From NCBI GenBank assembly GCA_007922305.1, contig ML677364.1, forward strand, positions 16,824,260 through 16,888,259: a stretch of DNA of 64,000 bases, written 5' to 3'. Below the pieces are notes generated by a model. That model did not search any database. It was not told the origin of the DNA and worked only from the letters and a program-made list of their open reading frames with translations. Below, piece by piece: positions 53,401 through 55,412 of the stretch; positions within the stretch are counted from its first letter, which is position 1, and each line of letters starts with the position of its first letter. This DNA comes from Dermatemys mawii (lineage: Eukaryota > Chordata > Testudines > Dermatemydidae). Both the position numbers and the translations under genes were made by a program.

Positions 53401-54740
53401 AGCCCCCGGGCTCTCCTCTGCTGTACCCTCTCCCCTGCAGGCTAACCTTGCTGCCGCCAGCGCTCTGGCCCACCGCTCCTGCCAGGTAGCGCAGTGGCGT
53501 GGCTGCAAGCTCCTGCCGCTCTAAGCGGCATGGTAAGGGGGTGGGGAGCAGGGGGGTTAGATAAGGGGCAGGGGTCCCAGGGGTTGGGGCAGTCAGGTGA
53601 CAGGGAGCAGTGGGGGGTTAGCTAGGGGGTGGGGTCCCCAGGGGCAGGGTCCTGGGGGCTGTTAGGGACAGGGGTTCCAGGCGTGGGGAGTCAGGGGACG
53701 AGGAGCAGGAATGAGGTTGGATGGGTCGGGGGTTCTGAGGAGGGGGCAGTAGGGTGACCAGATGTCCCAATTTTATAGGGATAGTCCCAATTTTGGGATC
53801 TTTTTCTTATATAGGTTTCTATTATCCCTCACCCCTTGTCCTGATTTTTCACACTTGCTGTCTGGTCACCCTAGGAGGCAGGGACCAGGCTGTTTGGGGA
53901 GGCACAGTCTTCCCTACCCTGCCCTCCATACAAAAAGTTTGTCCACCGCTATCCTAGGGCATTGCAGATAACATAAGCAATCAGTCATTTTAGGGATGAA
54001 ACGATATAATACAAAGAAAGGGATACAAACTGACTGTAAAGGTGGACCTCAGTGCAGAGAAAAAGGGTGCAATGCAGTATAGCAAAGCTGCGGTCAAAAT
54101 GCATGACAGGATGCAGATGTCCCAATTTTATAGGGACAGTCCTGATATTCAGGGCTTTTTCTTATAATAGGCACTCCTGTCTCGATTTTTCATACTTGCT
54201 ATCTGGTCACCCTTGCAGTGCAGTAGTAGTTTGCAGTGCAGAGGGTGCTCCCTGTATCACAGGTGGTTTGCAACGCAAGACGGATATGGTAAAGGGTTGC
54301 AGTGTAGAAGGGGGTGCACTATAGTGCAGGAAGGTGCAACGTCGGGTGGGGGAGCAGCGGGAGGTTGCAGAGCAGAAGGAGTTCAGTAAAGCACAGATGT
54401 AATGCAAGACGGGATACAGTAATTGTAACACAGGGGGATACAACGTAGGGAAATCCAGTACAAGGGGGGGTGCAGCGCAGGGAAATCCAGTGCGAGAGGA
54501 GATGGTGCAGTACAGTTTAGCAGGGGGGACAAGGCGATACACGGGCAGGATGCCGGACGACGCCCCGCCCCCCCCCCCCCCCTCCCGAGGGGAGCATTAA
54601 GGACAGGACTCACCACCTGACGCTCTAGGGCAAGGCGCGTGACACCCGCGCGCTACCCAGACACTGCGCGAGCCCGCGCGGCGCCCGCCCCGACCTCGAA
54701 CACGGCGGCGACCCCTCAAGAGGCCGCTGTCCATTGGTAC
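14388..54740 (-). CDS. Cohesin STAG/SA-family subunit, divergent paralogue (whole locus, partial)
   Basis: This is a HEAT-repeat subunit of nuclear cohesin. In known STAG proteins it binds the kleisin RAD21/REC8 and recruits CTCF and shugoshin. Ten exons join in frame (phases agree at every junction, all GT-AG, no internal stops) and encode about 383 residues. In order these are an acidic/serine segment, a basic tail (RGKRKV), [23 protein letters not shown], an N-terminal helical region ([15 protein letters not shown]) and most of the stromalin conserved domain ([30 protein letters not shown]). It resembles STAG1/STAG2 more than STAG3: SVVDDW not [16 protein letters not shown] not DRMVSMVMDR. 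It is clearly divergent, so a fourth paralogue is possible. The start codon exon and everything after the conserved domain were not found; the latter presumably lies beyond the left edge. Transcription probably starts in the CpG island shared with GTPBP6. The intact exon structure argues against a pseudogene. Family assignment is firm; paralogue identity is inferred. Confidence 0.9.
15828..15926 (-). CDS. STAG-family gene, exon QPEVRVKCL...LFTSRFK
   Basis: The exon is 99 nt (33 codons), phase 0 to 0, with acceptor tgtcttatag and donor TTCAAG|gtaaat. It encodes [19 protein letters not shown] and [14 protein letters not shown]. It aligns with QGEVRLKCLxALQxLY and LELFTSRFK of STAG2. The Phe, Arg and Phe of LFTSRF, part of the CTCF/shugoshin surface in STAG2, are kept. 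Confidence 0.96.
16474..17193. mobile_element. Non-autonomous hAT, CAGGGGTGGGCAAACT family, copy 2 (inverted)
   Basis: It begins TAGGGGTGGGCAAACTTT and ends AGTTTGCCCACCCCTG. The body is C-rich on +, so it is inverted relative to copies 1 and 3. Flanks CACTAGAC and ATCTAGAC match at 6 of 8. 720 bp, within the STAG intron 22.4-15.9 kb. Confidence 0.92.
17210..17464. mobile_element. MITE, AAGTCTACACTG ends
   Basis: GCCAAGTCTACACTGAG at one end and, complemented, AACTTGTCTACACTGGA at the other. About 255 bp, non-coding, adjacent to hAT copy 2. Likely the same superfamily as the other GTCTACACTG elements of the window. Confidence 0.65.
17470..22350. other. STAG intron (22.4-15.9 kb), remaining part
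   Basis: Apart from the MIR at 19.1 kb, this part of the 6.4-kb intron shows a 17-A run near 20500 and a CA/TA-rich patch at 22082-22115. A segment near 20.72-21.17 kb starting GGCTACATCTACTCTAC looks like a MITE but shows no inverted partner. No exon was recognised. Confidence 0.5.
19100..19262 (+). repeat. MIR-type SINE
   Basis: GTGGTTAGCTCCCAGGACT, GATGTCAGGAGATCTGGG, CTCTGCCACG and a CTTCAGCTTTCTCCTCAGTA segment follow the MIR pattern from tRNA-like head to core. It lies in a STAG intron. Confidence 0.75.
22363..22486 (-). CDS. STAG-family gene, stromalin conserved domain exon
   Basis: The exon is 124 nt, phase 2 to 0, with acceptor gtaattttacag and donor GATAAG|gtgagg. It encodes [19 protein letters not shown], then [33 protein letters not shown] and LNDSYLKY are invariant in the family. 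The Asp, Lys, Tyr and Trp of the conserved essential surface (D-SY-LKY-xGW pattern) are all present. A 6.4-kb intron separates it from the next exon. Confidence 0.97.
23181..23254 (-). CDS. STAG-family gene, exon [19 protein letters not shown]
   Basis: The exon is 74 nt, phase 0 to 2, with acceptor ggtattttcag and donor ATCG|gtaagg. It encodes [20 protein letters not shown] then LQRYR. It opens the stromalin conserved domain. The RYR at the junction carries the Tyr-Arg pair that in human STAG2 belongs to the surface contacting CTCF and shugoshin. Confidence 0.95.
24673..24833 (-). CDS. STAG-family gene, exon AVKLLTALV...RKRKEVGQ
   Basis: The exon is 161 nt, phase 1 to 0, with acceptor ccttttcag and donor GCCAG|gtttgt. 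It encodes [26 protein letters not shown] and [14 protein letters not shown]. The ends match STAG AMKLMTALV and LLxKRKEL. The middle, equivalent to [24 protein letters not shown], is strongly changed, making this the most divergent exon of the set. Confidence 0.93.
25965..26581 (+). mobile_element. Solo retroviral LTR, antisense in a STAG intron
   Basis: LTR organisation is clear on +: a TATA box TATAAAA at 26110-26116, polyadenylation signal AATAAA at 26480-26485, a CT-rich R/U5 part and the end CTAACA at 26581. A TGTTAG at 25965 would make matching TG...CA ends, but the flanks show no 5-bp duplication, so the left boundary is uncertain. No gag, pol or env remains. It lies between two STAG exons, on the opposite strand. 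Confidence 0.65.
26780..26984 (-). CDS. STAG-family gene, exon DNGDYPL...[10 protein letters not shown]
   Basis: This is the longest exon, 205 nt, phase 0 to 1, with acceptor tctaatatag and donor GCAG|gtaagt. It encodes [39 protein letters not shown] and [18 protein letters not shown]. These are the best-conserved landmarks of the STAG N-terminal HEAT region. It is highly similar to STAG1/2, with conservative substitutions spread evenly. Confidence 0.97.
27223..28514. mobile_element. Solo retroviral LTR with a nested MITE
   Basis: It starts TGTGACATTCC and ends AGTGTCACA. It is flanked by a perfect 5-bp duplication CTCAC (27218-27222 and 28515-28519). Removing the MITE at 28250-28437 leaves about 1.1 kb, a normal LTR size. 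No internal viral genes are present. Orientation was not determined. It lies in a STAG intron. Confidence 0.8.
28250..28437. mobile_element. Tigger-like MITE, CAGTGGAACC ends
   Basis: The ends CAGTGGAACCTTGCAATACC and GGTATTGCGGGGTTCCACTG are inverted. A TA precedes it; the right-hand TA is now CA. 188 bp with a GC-rich centre containing several CpG. It sits inside the LTR at 27.2-28.5 kb, so it is younger. Confidence 0.85.
28520..31670. other. STAG intron sequence
   Basis: Apart from the candidate exon at 29480-29551 and a probable MITE at about 30522-30810, I recognise nothing. The MITE has ends ATGCCATACACTACAG and, complemented, GGCCATGCCTACA. The open frames here are not gene-like. Confidence 0.45.
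29480..29551 (-). CDS. Candidate extra (cassette) exon of the STAG-family gene
   Basis: The segment is 72 nt, flanked by a pyrimidine-rich acceptor (ctcttgcattctag) and a good donor (CATG|gtaaat). Both flanking STAG exons meet in phase 0, and this segment is open in phase 0 for 24 codons, starting ETGLQCKKF and ending WPVDM. STAG1, STAG2 and STAG3 as I know them have nothing between FDE and DNGDYPL/DSGDYPL. One of the other two frames is also open, so the open frame alone is weak support. GLQCKKF faintly resembles GPYWKKF of the next exon. It could equally be a chance pairing of splice-like sites. Confidence 0.35.
31680..31756 (-). CDS. STAG-family gene, exon [10 protein letters not shown]...TFDE
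   Basis: The exon is 77 nt, phase 1 to 0, with acceptor ctatctag and donor GATGAG|gtaat. It encodes [18 protein letters not shown] then KMTETFDE, matching the family pattern xVTxEMFxxMxNSEIIxKMTEEFDE. It ends in phase 0, which leaves room for the in-frame 72-nt candidate exon downstream. Confidence 0.93.
32090..32386. mobile_element. MITE with internal hairpin, GGGCATGTCTTCACTACC ends
   Basis: Ends GGGCATGTCTTCACTACC and, complemented, GCCCTGGTCTACACTGG. The right half holds a long hairpin around AACTTCAGTTACG and CAACTGAAGTTGCG, near 32310-32344. The same inner hairpin recurs in the elements at 55636 and 55997. About 297 bp. Confidence 0.75.
33153..33249 (-). CDS. STAG-family gene, exon [15 protein letters not shown]...
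   Basis: The exon is 97 nt, phase 0 to 1, with acceptor ctgttttag and donor CAAG|gtaatt. It encodes [15 protein letters not shown], then a run ending [10 protein letters not shown]. This matches the first helices of the STAG STAG-domain almost residue for residue. SVVDDW and QCSGC follow STAG1/2 rather than STAG3 (SLVDEW, QSCGC). It joins the LFEVV exon without frame change. Confidence 0.95.
33903..34110 (-). mobile_element. CR1 3' end fragment
   Basis: ATTCATACATTCCAAGGCCA followed by GAAGGGACCAATGTGA and a CATCTAATCTGACCTGCTGT stretch is the complement of an older CR1 3' end. It is interrupted by an A-run. It lies in the STAG intron 35.4-33.2 kb. Confidence 0.7.
34160..34420 (+). repeat. 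tRNA-derived SINE-like repeat
   Basis: Two tRNA-like pieces occur. The clearer one reads CTGTGGGTAGAGCCCTGAC (A-box region) then GATCCAGGTTCAAATCC (B-box) at about 34300-34352. No cloverleaf forms, so it is not a tRNA gene. A related arrangement is at 59.2-59.6 kb. Confidence 0.45.
35401..35547 (-). CDS. STAG-family gene, exon with basic tail and LFEVV motif
   Basis: The exon is 147 nt (49 codons), phase 0 to 0, with acceptor gattttag and donor CAG|gtacct. It encodes RGKRKVQEQ, an Arg/Ser-rich stretch, SQPQNGE, then [15 protein letters not shown]. The last motif is the conserved entry to the folded region of STAG proteins (LFEVVKxGKSAMQ in STAG1 and STAG2). The longest open frame here is a different, shadow frame. 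The basic N-terminal tail is typical of the family. Confidence 0.92.
36037..36693. mobile_element. Non-autonomous hAT, CAGGGGTGGGCAAACT family, copy 3
   Basis: Ends CAGGAGTGGGCAAACTATGG and AAAGTTTGCCCACCCCAG. Flanks TCCTAGAG (36029-36036) and TCCTAGAT (36694-36701) match at 7 of 8. 657 bp, G-rich on +, between the first two STAG exons identified. Confidence 0.92.
36970..37054 (-). CDS. STAG-family gene, N-terminal exon ([11 protein letters not shown]...)
   Basis: The exon is 85 nt, with acceptor ctccag at the high end and donor CCA|gtgagt at the low end. The reading phase enters at 2 and leaves at 0, matching the next exon. It encodes 28 residues rich in Ser, Glu and Asp with no Met, so it is not the start exon. 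Its position just before the RGKRK basic tail corresponds to the acidic/serine segment before the KGKRKRGRP stretch of STAG1. Sequence similarity is weak, and the call rests on splice sites, phase and position. Confidence 0.6.
37060..40380. other. Presumed STAG intron 1, unassigned part
   Basis: A short CR1 3' fragment lies near 37650-37740 (GGCCAGATGGGACCATTAAA). Otherwise I see no element or exon. The missing start-codon exon of the STAG gene should lie somewhere between here and the CpG island. Confidence 0.4.
40382..41050 (-). mobile_element. CR1 LINE 3' fragment
   Basis: GAACATAAGAATAGCCACAC then TGGGTCAGACCAATGGTCCA is the complement of a CR1 3' end common in turtles. Diverged CR1 sequence continues to about 41050. 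It belongs to a different subfamily from its right-hand neighbour. Confidence 0.8.
41056..42272 (-). mobile_element. CR1 LINE with reverse-transcriptase C-terminus
   Basis: It starts with the complement of the classic CR1 tail (AGAATCATAGAATATCAGGG). The minus frame 41698-42081 encodes the reverse-transcriptase region: [20 protein letters not shown], then [10 protein letters not shown] (the [FY]xDD catalytic box as FADD) and [11 protein letters not shown]. Frame breaks separate it from the downstream C-terminus (41151-41402). It is 5'-truncated or cut off by the Tigger remnant at its high end. Confidence 0.92.
42273..44370 (+). mobile_element. Tigger (pogo-type) DNA transposon remnant
   Basis: Pieces of the pogo-type transposase lie in shifting + frames at 42978-43720. 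They include [20 protein letters not shown], then [10 protein letters not shown] with its catalytic Asp, and [19 protein letters not shown]. Frameshifts make it non-functional. The left end, GAAGCCCGTTTAACTGAGCC near 42281, resembles a Tigger terminal repeat. A matching right end was not found, so 44370 is a guess. Confidence 0.8.
44371..45103. other. Stretch without a recognised feature
   Basis: AT-rich DNA between the Tigger remnant and the next CR1. No exon or element was recognised. Confidence 0.4.
45153..45571. mobile_element. hAT MITE with perfect 16-bp inverted ends
   Basis: The ends CATAGGCACCAACTTC and GAAGTTGGTGCCTATG are exact complements. An exact 8-bp duplication TATCCCAA flanks it (45145-45152 and 45572-45579). 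G-rich, 419 bp, non-coding; its internal open frames are spurious. Similar but decayed sequences lie near 11.60-11.89 kb and 58.80-59.09 kb. Confidence 0.95.
46783..47270 (+). pseudogene. Myb/SANT-like second gene of the Harbinger element
   Basis: From [20 protein letters not shown], through a stop (TGA) after LLSL, the frame continues [29 protein letters not shown] and [18 protein letters not shown]. This is the trihelix/Myb-SANT-like DNA-binding domain of vertebrate Harbinger accessory proteins (pattern W-T-E-LLDL ... [19 protein letters not shown]). In Harbinger elements this protein helps the transposase bind DNA and enter the nucleus. The stop and later frame changes mark it as dead. Confidence 0.8.
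48663..50702 (-). pseudogene. Harbinger transposase pseudogene, interrupted by an LTR
   Basis: The N-terminal part (50702-50447) carries [20 protein letters not shown]. After the LTR it resumes with [17 protein letters not shown]. An open 204-codon frame (49277-48663) holds the catalytic half: [24 protein letters not shown] with the first Asp, GDPAYPL with the second, and [16 protein letters not shown] with the Glu. Between about 49.3 and 49.6 kb there are stops, and the HDARVF box has become HVGFTF. It is therefore inactive despite the intact C-terminal frame. Confidence 0.88.
49664..50446. mobile_element. Solo retroviral LTR nested in the Harbinger transposase
   Basis: It begins TGTCAGAATTGCC and ends ACTTATGACA (TGTCA...TGACA inverted). 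Flanking GCTTG and GCTTA differ at one base of five. 783 bp with no viral genes. The transposase frame reads on across it (WDDK before, QWLQNF after), which fixes the insertion site. Confidence 0.82.
52076..52512. other. Stretch without a recognised feature
   Basis: A short fragment near 52095-52150 (AGATTCTGCAAATTTTTCAG) resembles ends of small palindromic elements elsewhere in the window. Nothing else was recognised. Confidence 0.4.
52515..52982. mobile_element. MITE, GGGTTACCATAT ends, TA flanks
   Basis: GGGTTACCATATTTCAAG at one end and, complemented, GGGTTACCATATGTCCAGG at the other, with TA on both sides (52513-52514 and 52983-52984). 468 bp. TA target use suggests Tc1/mariner type. 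Its ends are related to the GGGTGACCAGA elements 0.8 kb away. Confidence 0.88.
53333..53951. mobile_element. Non-autonomous hAT, CAGGGGTGGGCAAACT family, copy 4, with nested MITE
   Basis: Ends CAGAGGTGAGAAAACTGTGG and AGTTTGTCCACCGCT, flanked by an exact 8-bp duplication TCCTAGGG (53325-53332 and 53952-53959). A 120-bp MITE (53752-53871) is inserted near its right end. 619 bp in all. Confidence 0.93.
53752..53871. mobile_element. MITE, GGGTGACCAGA ends, TA flanks
   Basis: GGGTGACCAGATGTCCC and, at the other end, GTCTGGTCACCC, between TA dinucleotides (53750-53751 and 53872-53873). 120 bp, nested in hAT copy 4. A second, right-truncated or diverged copy lies at about 54114-54213. Confidence 0.92.
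54040..54540. repeat. Degenerate minisatellite-like GTGCAGTGCAGG-type DNA, with a MITE fragment
   Basis: Short units built on GCAGTGCAG/GCAATGCAG recur irregularly, for example GAAATCCAGT twice near 54450 and 54485. A fragment of the GGGTGACCAGA MITE (about 54114-54213) interrupts it. Unit length and copy number vary too much to define by eye. Confidence 0.5.
54568..54582. repeat. C homopolymer (15 C)
   Basis: An uninterrupted run of 15 cytosines with further C-runs either side lies at the edge of the CpG island. On the minus strand it is a G-run able to form a G-quadruplex, inside the presumed STAG intron 1 close to the donor. Confidence 0.9.
54614..54735 (-). other. Probable 5' UTR exon of the STAG-family gene
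   Basis: Read on the minus strand, the GC-rich island DNA contains a strong splice donor, CAGGTG then gtgagt, with the exon boundary at 54614. There is no ATG upstream of it on this strand within the island, so the exon would be non-coding. A CCAAT box (ATTGG at 54733-54737 on +) lies near the likely transcription start. The high-coordinate end is a guess. The link to the STAG exons rests on strand, position and the absence of any other minus-strand gene between. Confidence 0.5.
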
Positions 54741-54786
54741 CCGAGAGCGCGTGCGCCAACTTAGCTTACCAGCGAGCGAACGAGTA

Positions 54787-54794
54787 TCACGTGA
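54787..54794. promoter_or_regulatory. E-box TCACGTGA in the divergent promoter
   Basis: This perfect palindrome is the preferred site of USF and MiT/TFE bHLH-zip factors. It lies about 300 bp upstream of the GTPBP6 ATG and about 170 bp from the minus-strand splice donor. Function is inferred from sequence and position. Confidence 0.5.
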
Positions 54795-55087
54795 CGCAGC
54801 CGAGCCGTCACTCGGTGCACTTAATCAGTTCCTCTTCCCGCGATCCCTTCCCCGCCCCCGGGCAGTCAAAACCCCGCCCACCCAGACAGCGGACCCCCCC
54901 CCATGGAAGCAGCGAGGGGGGGCGGAGCTTGGGGCGCGCGGCGGAACGCGTCAGGCGGCGCTGTTGGCTTCCTGGGGAACCGACTCGGGAAGCGGAGCGC
55001 GCGCGCGTACCCCTCGCGCAGGCCTAACGGCGTCCGAGCGCCGGGCTCTGCCCCTCCCTCTCGCCTCTGGCGGTACCGGGGCGGGCG

Positions 55088-55412
55088 ATGGGGCCCGCGC
55101 TCTTGCTCCGAGGGGCCGCCGCTCTGTGCGCCCGGCGGCTCCGCCCGCTGGTGACCCGGCCGCCCGCCCGGCTCCTCCGCACTGGGGGCTCCTGGCGCGT
55201 CGGCGCCGCGCTGGGGCCCCCGGGCCCGGGGGAGCCGCCCCGGAACGTGGGGCGCGGGAGGGGGGCGGTGCACAGCGAGGAGGAGGAGGAGGATGACGAC
55301 GAAGAGGAGCTGGAGGAGCTGCTGGCCCCAGGGCCACTTCCCGGGACCCATCGGCTGCTCGTGGTGCACCCGGCCGTCAAGTGGGGACCGAAAAAGCCCC
55401 AACTCACCACAG
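55088..55412 (+). CDS. GTPBP6: GTPBP6 exon 1 (presequence and acidic tract)
   Basis: It encodes 108 residues plus one base, with donor CACAG|gtgagg. Residues 1-45 are rich in Arg, Ala and Leu with no acidic residue, typical of mitochondrial import signals. Residues 64-74 are Glu/Asp only. It ends with HRLLVVHPAVKWGPKKPQL, a GTPBP6-type entry to the conserved domain. It lies wholly inside the CpG island. Several long open frames on the other strand here are GC-driven shadows. Confidence 0.93.

Noticed and set aside
54866..55402. Long minus-strand open frames of up to 178 codons across GTPBP6 exon 1
   Set aside because: They are by-products of very high GC content in the CpG island and are Pro/Arg/Ala-rich without any domain. 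The + frame continues across spliced conserved exons.
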